Notes under the pieces: model-generated | What the model saw: only the letters and a program-made list of their open reading frames with translations | Databases searched by the model: none | What the model was told of the DNA's origin: nothing | Translations under genes and position numbers: made by a program | In this document: positions 8,666-17,900 of the stretch, piece after piece | How the letters are laid out: every line of letters starts with the position of its first letter | Numbering within the stretch: position 1 is the stretch's first letter | From: Cyclobacteriaceae bacterium | GTDB taxonomy: Bacteria > Bacteroidota > Bacteroidia > Cytophagales > Cyclobacteriaceae | DNA: 64,000 nt | Direction: 5' to 3' | Assembly (NCBI GenBank): GCA_016787725.1 | Contig: JAEUTZ010000010.1 | Location: 26,740 to 90,739, forward strand

Positions 8666-10090
8666 TTACTTGGTGATGGTAATGTTATCTAAAACATTTC
8701 CCTTACCATCCATTTGCTTCAACACCAATTTTTTGCCCGCTGTTTCTATTAAGGTAAATGAGTGAATGTCTGAAATCAATTTAGTAGTAAAAGGTACCCA
8801 GTTTTCCGCTGTACCCTGCACCCATAGTTCAGGTTTTCCACTTAAAGTCGGATCGTATAAACCTGCCCCACCCGCGCCTGTAACGATGTAAATGATTCCT
8901 TTGGGTATGGTGTTGGTCATGCCATCGTATGATTCGTCTAAAGTAAACTTACCATCTACGCGACCTTCCTCGGAGATCATATAGCGGGCGCCACTTTCAT
9001 CCCGTTTGGGTTGGAATGTTAACGGGCGAGTGCGCTGATAATTGTGAACGTGCCCCGTCAACACCATATCGACTTCCAGTTCCTCCAGCACGGGCGCAAG
9101 TAGTCGCATGATTTGATCGTTGTAATGTGCTTTGCTGGAATTAAATCCCGGTTGATGGTACGTAACAATTTTCCAATCGGCTTTGCTGTTTTGCAAATCC
9201 TGCGCGAGCCATTGTACCAAAACCGGATCCAATGGATTTGCATAGCTGTTGGCGTCCAGGCAGGCGATGTGTACATTTCCATGGTCGAATGAATAGTTTG
9301 ACATTTTGGGATAACGGGGTTTGGTATTGGAAACAAAATTCTTGATGAGCGTTTCATCACCCGATGGTTTTACGACAAATTCACTGGATGGACCATTTAG
9401 CGGCTGATCGCTGTAATAGAAATAGGCAAGTCCATCGGGATATTTCTCGAACTTGGCTCCATAAATATCATGGTTCCCCAAGATCATGTAAAAAGGGATC
9501 GACTTCATTAACGGTGCCCCCTTTTGCGGACTAATTTCATCGGAAGTATACGCTGGAAAAAAGTTTTTGCGGTATTCATTTTCCAAACCATAAGAATAGA
9601 CATTGTCGCCCGTAATGAGTACAAACTGTGGCTTTTGTTGATAGACCTGGTAAGCAATTTCAGCCTGTTGGAGGGAACCGGTACCACAATCGCCAAACAC
9701 CACAAATCTGGTTTCATTCTTTTTTGTTCGTGTGGTAAAGGTTCCGTTCGCAAGCGGGGCTCCATTTAGCAATACCCGGTAGGTGTATTCTGCATCAAAT
9801 TTTAGACCCGTCAAACTGGCACGATACAGCAATGTGGTTTTATTTTTCAATTTCAATGCATTCTGCGTGATCTTTCCACTGGCCAATTTGGACCCCGGTG
9901 TTTTGAGTGCAAATTCAACCTGATATTTTCCGGGAATACTATCCGTTTGCCAAAGCAACACTTTTGATTCCCTGGCAAGCGTGGGGGCATTGCCAGGCTG
10001 CAGGTAAGGTGGCACTAACAACGTCTGACCAAGACTTGTTTGAATTGTTAAACAAAACAAGACTAATTTTAGAGACAAAAGATGCTTCAT
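8666..10090 (-). CDS. Purple acid phosphatase-like metallophosphoesterase, secreted
   Basis: 474 residues with an N-terminal signal peptide ending near SLGQ. An N-terminal fibronectin/Ig-like domain (about 30-125) is followed by a calcineurin-like phosphoesterase domain. The metal-ligand motifs appear in order: FGDCG, GDNVYSYG, GNHDIYG, TYHQPGF and GHVHNYQR. The order and the Tyr after GDN fit purple acid phosphatases with a dinuclear metal centre. It likely releases phosphate from phosphomonoesters or nucleotides in the periplasm or outside. Divergent from the TIR-HD gene, with only 73 bp between the start codons. Confidence 0.88.
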   Translation of the reverse strand: MKHLLSLKLVLFCLTIQTSLGQTLLVPPYLQPGNAPTLARESKVLLWQTDSIPGKYQVEFALKTPGSKLASGKITQNALKLKNKTTLLYRASLTGLKFDAEYTYRVLLNGAPLANGTFTTRTKKNETRFVVFGDCGTGSLQQAEIAYQVYQQKPQFVLITGDNVYSYGLENEYRKNFFPAYTSDEISPQKGAPLMKSIPFYMILGNHDIYGAKFEKYPDGLAYFYYSDQPLNGPSSEFVVKPSGDETLIKNFVSNTKPRYPKMSNYSFDHGNVHIACLDANSYANPLDPVLVQWLAQDLQNSKADWKIVTYHQPGFNSSKAHYNDQIMRLLAPVLEELEVDMVLTGHVHNYQRTRPLTFQPKRDESGARYMISEEGRVDGKFTLDESYDGMTNTIPKGIIYIVTGAGGAGLYDPTLSGKPELWVQGTAENWVPFTTKLISDIHSFTLIETAGKKLVLKQMDGKGNVLDNITITK

Positions 10091-10150
10091 TCCTTCATGA
10101 ATTTATTCCAAAACCGGCCCGACTTCGTTGCCAGGAGCAACACAAATTAC

Positions 10151-10158
10151 TACATTTG
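10151..10158 (+). promoter_or_regulatory. Bacteroidota -7 box (TACATTTG) of the first TIR gene
   Basis: TACATTTG matches the Bacteroidota -7 consensus TAnnTTTG exactly. A TTG at 10128-10130 lies 20 nt upstream, where the -33 element is expected. The box ends only 5 nt before the ATG at 10164, so the transcript should start at or within a few bases of the start codon. Confidence 0.65.
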
Positions 10159-10163
10159 AAAAT

Positions 10164-12833
10164 ATGCCTTCTGTTGTTCCTGGATACGAATATGATATTT
10201 TTATTTCATACCGACATAAAGATAACCGGGGCACTGCAGGAGGCGTCAATAGCTCCGGGTTTCAGGCGGCCAATGGGTGGGTAACGGAGTTTGTAAGTGA
10301 TCTCAGCAAGGAGTTGGAGAGCACTTTCAAAGAAGATATCTCTATTTACTTTGATTCCAATCCGGACGATGGACTGCTGGAGACACATCATGTTGATAAA
10401 AGCCTGGAGGGAAAACTGAAGTCGGTCATCTTCATTCCTATTCTCTCCCAAATCTATTGTGATCCACGATGTTATGCCTGGCAAAATGAATTCTGCGCAT
10501 TCAACCGACTTGCCCAAACAGAACCGATAGGCAGGGACATTAAGCTCCGTAATGGAAATGTTGCCAGCCGGATTCTGCCAGTGATCATCCACCAACTCGA
10601 TCACGATGATTTGAATCTGCTTGAGACTGAACTGAATTCCAAACTTCGCTCGATTGAATTTATTTTCCGGTCTCCAGGCGTTAATAGACCGCTTCGCCCG
10701 GATGATTTACGGCAAGATAATGCAAGCAATCTGTTTTACCGGGATCAGATCAATAAGGTGGCAAATGCGATTAAGGAAATTATCCAGGCAATTAAAAATC
10801 CAGGCAGGTCTACGGACATGTATGATGCGATCGAGGCGGTAGACACGGATGCCCAGGCAGAAGCTAAAGTACAAACCGATAAGACGGTGCTGGCCAATTC
10901 GCTGGCGGTGCTCCCTTTCGTAAGCCTATCACACGATCCCAATCAGGAATACTTTGCAGATGGCATCACCGAGAATATATTGATCCAGTTGGCTGGGAGT
11001 TCGAAACTCCGGGTGATCTCGCGCACTTCAGTGATGCGCTACAAAAAGACTACAAAATCAGCCCCCGAAATTGCGGCCGAACTCGCAGTCAAGTACATCC
11101 TGGAGGGGAGCGCACAGGCCCATGGCAACAAAGTGAGAATCAACGTTCAATTGATTGATGCTGTCAACGACCGCCCGATTTGGTCGAAAGTTTTCGTAGA
11201 GAGCATGGATGACATCTTTGAAATTCAAAACAGTGTTGCCGAAATAGTGGCCAAGGAGTTACACACCTCCATCCAGGGTGGTTCTCTTGAACGGAAGAAG
11301 GAGCCGACAAAGAACCTGGAGGCCTACGATCTTTTCCTGAAGGGAAGACATGCTTTTAATCAATGGAGTGTGGATGGATATCGCACCGCTTCCGAATTCT
11401 TTAAACAAGCCATTGCCAAGGATCCCGAATTTCAGGAAGCTTATTCCTATTTGGCGAGTTCGTATTCGGCTCGCATGTCCTGGAATGGAGACCTTTCACC
11501 CGAAGAGGCCAAAATTCATATCGAAAAGTATTTGCAGGAAGCCTGGCAACGAGGTCCTACCGATAACGACTATTTGACAAAAGCCTTTGTTGAATTTTTC
11601 ATCAATAAGAATTTTACTGCCTCCGAACAATATTTGGTACAGGCATTGGAACGGGGACCCAACAATGCAAATGTGATGTACACGTATAGTTATCTCCTGA
11701 ATGCACAAGGCCGGCATGATGAGGCATTGCTCATGGTAAGCAAGGCAAAGGCGATTGATCCATTAACCGTGGCGTATTTCAATTATCAAATCATCAGTTT
11801 GTATTTGTTAAGCAGGCGGGAGGAAGCGCTACAGACTGTACAGGAAGCACTTCAATTGTATCCTACGGTGCTTCGGTTATATGATTTTCTGGGCAGAATT
11901 TATGTTACCCTGGAGCGTTACCAGGATGCGGAAGAAGCGTTGGTATCGGGGTTGCGGATTTCCAAAATCAGACCACCCTCCATGTTGGCTTATTTGTTCC
12001 GGGCATATCTTGGCTTGAAGCAAGAGAACAAAGCCAAGGAGCTTCTTCATGAATTACTGACCCGAAGTGAAGCCCGGGAAAAGGGGGTAAATATTTACCT
12101 GGTACATGCCTTTCATTCGATGAATGATAGTGCGTCTGCAAAACGATTCCTGTTAAAAGCACATCAAACCAATGATATTGATCTTATCTGGTGGTCGGTG
12201 GATCCACTTTTATCGGAGTTGCGAAAGACAATTGACAATCAACGGAATCGAATCCCGGATTATTCAGGTGCCGAAAGACACATCACCGAGTTGGTAGAAA
12301 ACACGATGCCCAACCTTTCTTATCACAATAAGCAGCATGTGTATGATGTCCTGGCGGCAGCGGTACACATCGCGGAGCAGGAAAAGATTGACGGAAAAGA
12401 TCTGCAACTTCTTCGGTTGGCTGCCTTATTTCATGATATTGGCTTTATTCATTCTGCAAAGAATCATGAGCAACGCGGGGCGGACATGGCCCGGGAAATC
12501 TTGCCCGGCTATGGATTACCGGAAGAAGACATTGATACCATCAGCAAAATGATTTTAGCTACCCGGATACCCCAATCGCCCGCTACGCAACTGGAAAGGA
12601 TTCTTTGTGATGCCGATTTGGATTATCTGGGCAGAGAAGACTTTTATGAAATTGGAAGCCGGTTGTTGGATGAATTGAAATCACAGGGTGTGGTTGAAAC
12701 CGAGCGTGAGTGGAATCTTGTTCAAAAAACATTTCTGGAATCGCACCGATTTCATACTGCCTACAGCCGGGAACATCGTGAAAAGAAGAAGCAAGATCAT
12801 GTGCAGGAGATCATTGCTAAATTTAAGCGCTAA
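10164..12833 (+). CDS. TIR - FlgO/TolB-like - TPR - HD domain protein
   Basis: 889 residues. The ATG at 10164 (MPSVVPGYEYDIF) matches the starts of both paralogues and is preferred to an upstream in-frame start at 10128. Residues 7-205 are a TIR domain (YDIFISYRH; SIYFDSNPDDG; YAWQNEF, whose Glu is placed like the NADase catalytic Glu). Residues about 242-385 are the FlgO/TolB-like domain found in cyclase-associated proteins (LAVLPF, EYFADGITE, VISRTS). TPRs run to about 690. The C-terminus is an HD phosphohydrolase domain (SYHNKQH near 718, LFHDIGF near 754, CDADLDYLG near 815). No membrane segment. NAD-cleaving and nucleotide-related activities are inferences from the families. Confidence 0.85.
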   Translation: MPSVVPGYEYDIFISYRHKDNRGTAGGVNSSGFQAANGWVTEFVSDLSKELESTFKEDISIYFDSNPDDGLLETHHVDKSLEGKLKSVIFIPILSQIYCDPRCYAWQNEFCAFNRLAQTEPIGRDIKLRNGNVASRILPVIIHQLDHDDLNLLETELNSKLRSIEFIFRSPGVNRPLRPDDLRQDNASNLFYRDQINKVANAIKEIIQAIKNPGRSTDMYDAIEAVDTDAQAEAKVQTDKTVLANSLAVLPFVSLSHDPNQEYFADGITENILIQLAGSSKLRVISRTSVMRYKKTTKSAPEIAAELAVKYILEGSAQAHGNKVRINVQLIDAVNDRPIWSKVFVESMDDIFEIQNSVAEIVAKELHTSIQGGSLERKKEPTKNLEAYDLFLKGRHAFNQWSVDGYRTASEFFKQAIAKDPEFQEAYSYLASSYSARMSWNGDLSPEEAKIHIEKYLQEAWQRGPTDNDYLTKAFVEFFINKNFTASEQYLVQALERGPNNANVMYTYSYLLNAQGRHDEALLMVSKAKAIDPLTVAYFNYQIISLYLLSRREEALQTVQEALQLYPTVLRLYDFLGRIYVTLERYQDAEEALVSGLRISKIRPPSMLAYLFRAYLGLKQENKAKELLHELLTRSEAREKGVNIYLVHAFHSMNDSASAKRFLLKAHQTNDIDLIWWSVDPLLSELRKTIDNQRNRIPDYSGAERHITELVENTMPNLSYHNKQHVYDVLAAAVHIAEQEKIDGKDLQLLRLAALFHDIGFIHSAKNHEQRGADMAREILPGYGLPEEDIDTISKMILATRIPQSPATQLERILCDADLDYLGREDFYEIGSRLLDELKSQGVVETEREWNLVQKTFLESHRFHTAYSREHREKKKQDHVQEIIAKFKR

Positions 12834-12862
12834 TCAACCCTTTGGAACTACAAACATTTGAA

Positions 12863-14821
12863 TTAAGCCGTTTGTAAAACCGGTTTATGAATTTCACTTT
12901 CCACAAAATACATATCCACTTCACCAATGTTCTTGGCTGAAATCTTACCCCGGTAGATGCATTGATAATATTCGCTGATAAGGTGATAAGTGGTAGCGGA
13001 GATGTTGACTTTGCCGGGCTCTCCATTCGATTCCATGCGACTTGCTATATTGACGGTATCCCCCCAGATGTCATAGGCGTATTTCTTTTTACCCACCACA
13101 CCCGCCACCACAGGACCGGTATGAATTCCAATCCGCAATTCCCAACCCGGTAATCCTGAATTGGTTTTTTCGCGCTGTCGCTTTTCCATATACGCTTGCA
13201 TAGCCAGGGCAGCTTTCACGGCATCCAGGGGATGAGAGTCGTTGGTGGTAGGAATGCCCCCCGCACACATGTAGGCATCGCCAATGGTTTTAATTTTCTC
13301 GAGGTTGTACTTGCTCATGATTTCATCAAATGCCATGAAGTACTCATTCAGCTCGGCTACTAATTGAATGGGTGTTAGCTTCCCTGCGATTGATGAAAAT
13401 CCCTTAAAGTCGGTAAAGAGAACAGTTACATTGTCGTAAAACCGGGTCTTCGCATATCCATTTGATTCCAGCTCACGGGCCGTTTCTTCGGGTAAAATGT
13501 TCAGCAACAACTCCTGGGATCGATCGCGTTCGTTCTTGATTATTTTATTTGTTTTCCGAACATACTGGTAGCGATTATAGAATCCGGCAACTACCAGGAT
13601 CAATAGAAATCCGGTTATCACAGCTGCATAGTTCAAAATTTTCTGCCGTTGTATGGTGGCATCCTTCAATGCCTGATCCGCTGTTAACAAACTGATTTCG
13701 GCTTCTTTTTTGCCCAAATCGGAATTGAATTGTGATTGCTGAATTTTCTTATCGTTGTCAACATTGTAAAGGGTATCCTTAATGCTACTATATAATGTAT
13801 CATAGGCATAAGCTTTCTTAAAATTGCCGATTTTGGCATAGGCCCGGGCTAATCCATCATAGGCATCTTTAAGCGGAACCCGGGCACCAATTTCCGAAGC
13901 GAGATCTTCTGCCTGCTGATAGAAGGGTATGGCAATCGAATAGTTCTTCATTTTCTTATGCGTGGTAGCAATGCCAATCAGGCTTTGGGCCATTTCTAAT
14001 TTGGCATCTTGAGCTTTTGCAATTTCCAACGCTTTATTTTGGTAGGCCAATGCTTGCTTAAAATCACCCTGATCTGCATAAATTTCACCAAGCAGGTTAA
14101 GTGGAAAGCATGCGTCCACTGTACCCCGATAGATTTCCAATGATTCATCGAGATACAAAATGGCGGAATCATACCGTTGCTTCTTTTTATAGATCTCCCC
14201 GATGTTCATGGCAACGATACCTTCACCGTCTTCATAGTTAATACTGCGGAAAATGGGCCGTGCCATTGAGTAATACTCGAGGGCTTTGTTCTGCGTGTCA
14301 GGGTTGTTCGCGTAAATGTTTCCGATGCCGTTCATGGCCGTTCCGATGCGCAACGAGTCTTTCAATTCTTCGGAAATTTTAAGCGAGCGCAGGAAAAAGT
14401 CGATCGCTACGGCATCTTTTCCACCGCCATTAAAGTAGGCAGACCCCAGACTACTTAATATATTGGCAACGCCTACCTGATAGCCAATGGAATCGAAGAG
14501 TGTAAGTGATCGCTCAAACTGGCTAATGGCCTCCGGGTAATCGGCTTTGTAAAAATATCCAAAGCCAATGGCTTTGTAGGAGTAGGCTTCTCCTTTTATG
14601 AAAGCCAGTTGATGGGCGAGTTGTTGACTTTGTTGAGCATACCGGATCGCCTGATCCGGGTCTTTAGCCAGGTACTCCGAACTAAGTTTTATGAGTTTAT
14701 TAACTTTCAGGCTATCATCTGGTTGGCCGGCAATCTCCAGTCGGAGTTGTTCAATTTCCGCACTTTGTGAGTAGCTGGACCAGGACAACAGGAGAAAGAA
14801 AAGAATGAAAACGCGATCCAC
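12863..14821 (-). CDS. TPR - transmembrane - class III adenylate cyclase
   Basis: 652 residues from a GTG start, with a signal peptide (VFILFFLLLSWSSYSQS). Periplasmic-side MalT-like TPRs span about 25-345. One transmembrane helix follows (near 395-415), then a cytoplasmic class III cyclase domain. Both metal Asp motifs (FTDFKGF and IGDAYM), the adenine-selecting Lys (EKIKTIGD) and Asp (YDIWGD), and the transition-state Asn/Arg (NIASRMES) are all present. It should therefore be an active adenylate cyclase, making cAMP in response to a signal sensed by the TPR part. Convergent with the TIR-HD gene (29 bp apart). Confidence 0.92.
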   Translation of the reverse strand: MDRVFILFFLLLSWSSYSQSAEIEQLRLEIAGQPDDSLKVNKLIKLSSEYLAKDPDQAIRYAQQSQQLAHQLAFIKGEAYSYKAIGFGYFYKADYPEAISQFERSLTLFDSIGYQVGVANILSSLGSAYFNGGGKDAVAIDFFLRSLKISEELKDSLRIGTAMNGIGNIYANNPDTQNKALEYYSMARPIFRSINYEDGEGIVAMNIGEIYKKKQRYDSAILYLDESLEIYRGTVDACFPLNLLGEIYADQGDFKQALAYQNKALEIAKAQDAKLEMAQSLIGIATTHKKMKNYSIAIPFYQQAEDLASEIGARVPLKDAYDGLARAYAKIGNFKKAYAYDTLYSSIKDTLYNVDNDKKIQQSQFNSDLGKKEAEISLLTADQALKDATIQRQKILNYAAVITGFLLILVVAGFYNRYQYVRKTNKIIKNERDRSQELLLNILPEETARELESNGYAKTRFYDNVTVLFTDFKGFSSIAGKLTPIQLVAELNEYFMAFDEIMSKYNLEKIKTIGDAYMCAGGIPTTNDSHPLDAVKAALAMQAYMEKRQREKTNSGLPGWELRIGIHTGPVVAGVVGKKKYAYDIWGDTVNIASRMESNGEPGKVNISATTYHLISEYYQCIYRGKISAKNIGEVDMYFVESEIHKPVLQTA

Positions 14822-14888
14822 TTGAAAGTCAATAACACGACAAGGTACAAATCATTTCAGGAATTCTGAACAGGGATTGATGGAAACA

Positions 14889-14914
14889 AAAAGCGGGAAT
14901 AACTTCCCGCTTTT
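14889..14914 (-). terminator. Intrinsic terminator of the giant T9SS protein gene
   Basis: An 11-bp perfect stem (AAAAGCGGGAA / TTCCCGCTTTT) has a 4-nt loop. Read on the minus strand it is followed by a T-rich run. It lies 20 bp after the stop of the giant gene and before the cyclase gene, so the two are separate transcription units. Confidence 0.85.
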
Positions 14915-14933
14915 CTGCTTTAAGGATACAAAA

Positions 14934-17900
14934 TTATTCCTTATAAATTTTCAGCGTTTGTATTCCTGTAGATTGGGTAACTTTGATCAGGTAGAGTCCC
15001 CGCTCGAATTCCGTAAAATCAATTTCCACCACACCGGGTTGCCACCTTGCATGCACCGGGTAGGAGCGCCCGATCCGGTCAACGATCATTAGCTGGGTAG
15101 AAGTGAGTTTCTCAGAAATTCCGGAAATGGTTACCCGATCGGTGACGGGGTTGGGAAAAGCAATTACTTCCAACACATTTTCCGGTTCAATAGGAGCATC
15201 GCTCTGAGTAAGGTAGTATGTTGATTCACCTTCTCGCACGGAAGTACCCGAACGATTCGCTCCCGGCTTGATGGCAATTTGTTGCGCTACCCAGAAGTCT
15301 CGTTTCGTTGCAATTGCGATCTTATTGCCTGTTTCCCCAGCCTCAGCTTGCGTATTAATTGCCATCATATTCGAAGTAAGCCCTTGCTGATGGTTGGGGC
15401 TGTCATAAACTTCCGTATACCCTGCAGGAGGTGTCCAGGTCGCATCGGTTTTATTCGTAAAGAATGCCATCACCAATGCATTGCAATGAGTGGTTGTTAT
15501 TGTGGGTGCAATGGCATTGTAATCCTTATTACCAGTTGCTCCATTGTGAGCGTCAATAGGATTATTTGGGTCGGCACCTGTTACCCTGGAAATACCCATT
15601 GACCATTTCGGGCTATTGGAGAGATTAAAAGTATAAGATCCGGGTTCATTATTTTCCGCGATTTTATAGTAGGTGGCGAGGCCAACCTGATTGCCCTGAT
15701 TATCAGCCCGAATGAAATTCCAGCCGGAAGGCGGAGTAATCTGGGTGCCGGTACCTTTTTCAAAAGTCAATCCAACGATCAACAAATCACCAACTTCCGT
15801 ACCAACAGGCTTAAATACCGTGGGTATACTGGAACCACCGCCCAGAGCTACCTCATGACCGGCAATAATTGCAGGTGTCGGGCAAACAATGGTAATGGTA
15901 GTCGTGCTGAAAGATGGGAAATAATTGCTGTTGCCTGCATAGTTGGCCGTAACTTCATAGTTGCCGATTTCGACAGGAGCTGATCCGCCTGAATAAGTAT
16001 AGGTTACAGAAGGGCTTAACACATCCGTTTCTCCCCCTACACCATAGGCAAAACCGGTAGCCTCTTTGGGATTGCCATCGTAATCAAAGGTTCCGCCTGT
16101 AAGACTTACGGTAGAGTTAGCCTTGGTAATGGTGAACTGTGCCGTGTTGTAAGTAACAACATAATTGTCTAATACGCTGGCCGGATTTAATAGAGCACTA
16201 ATCATGTAGGGTGATCCGATTACATTTTCGCCTGTTGTGCGCGAATACAATGCAACTATACCATCAGATTGCAGAAATCCTGAGAGAGTTCCGGTAAGTG
16301 TCGGATCATCGCTTCCGTAGATTTTAGTTTTATTATTTGGTGTAACGCTGGCCACTCGCTTGCCGATCGTAAAAGTAGCCGTGTTATAGGTAATCGAATA
16401 GTTCGTCAAGGCCCCGACCGGACTTAATGCAGCGCTGATCGTGTACAGACCACCTGCTTGTTCACCTGAAGTTCTTGAATAGGTTGCAGTTATTCCATCA
16501 GCTTCCAGGAAGCCTGTGAGAATACCTTGCAGAGCTACATCAGCATCTCCATACGTCTTGCCAGCAGGATTTGGAGTTACGGAAGCTACTTTGGTATTTA
16601 CGGAAAGTCCACCCTGGGTTCCGGTTTCAATCCGGTAGTTCGAGGGTGTTATCAGATTCACCGTAGGAACAACGTGATAAGATCCAACCGGGATTAACCC
16701 TGTGCTTTCAAAGGTCGCTTCCGCTTTTAAGAGTGAATAGTCGATCGATTGAACTACGTTGGCGGCAGTTTCCGCCACGGTCACCTTCGCTGGATTCCCC
16801 GTTTCAAAGAATTCCGTAGTGTAGGCAAATCCTTCGAAAGTGGAAGTGTACTCCGGAGTTGGATCGCCATAGATGATTTCATTCGGAGTAGCGGCCGTAG
16901 ACACCGTTAAAGCGGCCGGAGTAATTTCCAGCGTACCGGCTTCATATGAAACAATAAAGTTGTTCGATAAAAATGTACCCGGAACAATGATATGCGGAGC
17001 TCCTGGTCCGGTAACATGGGTTCCACTTACCAGATTGATGGAGTAAAACTCAAGAATATAATCCTCTTCATTGTCGATATCTGCCCCGAAATCGTAATAC
17101 TCTGTGCCGTTCGATTCCACTTCTTCAGCCGGTTCTAAATCCTTCTCCCCAAAGAGAATTAACATATTATCCAATTCAGGGGCATCGGCTTCCGGGCCTT
17201 CTGTACCATTGATTAGGGTGCGACCATTGATGAGCGTGCGACCATTGATTAACGTACGACCATTGATTAATGTGCGACCGTTAATCAGAGTACGACCATT
17301 GATCAGGGTTCGACCGTTGATCAGGGTCCGGCCGTTAATCAGGGTTCTGCCGTTCAACTCCGGATTAACCAGAGTCTGGTTCAATTCATCGGTTGGTGTG
17401 GCTTTATAATTTTCAAAAGAACTCATGGGCACATCGAATACCGAGTTGATCAGGGTTCTCCCGTTAATCAAGGTACGACCATTGATGAGGGTACGACCAT
17501 TAATCAAAGTCCGGCCACTGACCATGAAACTCAGGTTGTCTGCATCTGAATTAATCAGCGTTCTGCCGTTAAACTGTTGTGTGTCGAAGATGGCCAATGG
17601 CAGGGCATCATCACTGGCGGATTTGGCGCGTTCCAGGTCCTGACGGTAGGCATTTTCAATGGCCGCCTTCAATCCAGGAACATCTGTAATTTCAGATTCA
17701 TCTGCTTCTTCAAAGTTGATTTCATAATCGAGTGCATCACTGATGGATTGACCGTATTCCAATTGTAAATTGACGGGCTTGAGGGTGATTGGCAAAGCCT
17801 CCACCGTAACGGAACCAGCCCCATAGGGGCCATACGTATTATCAATACCATTGTATACCAGGGTTCCATTCGATTGGATAACGCCAACATAATCATAGAG

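Noticed and set aside
10128-10163. Longer N-terminus of the first TIR protein
   Set aside because: The two paralogues begin at the equivalent of the ATG at 10164, and the -7 box overlaps the extra segment.
17211-17570. CRISPR-like direct repeats
   Set aside because: The 18-bp units are in frame, abut without spacers and encode a constant hexapeptide.
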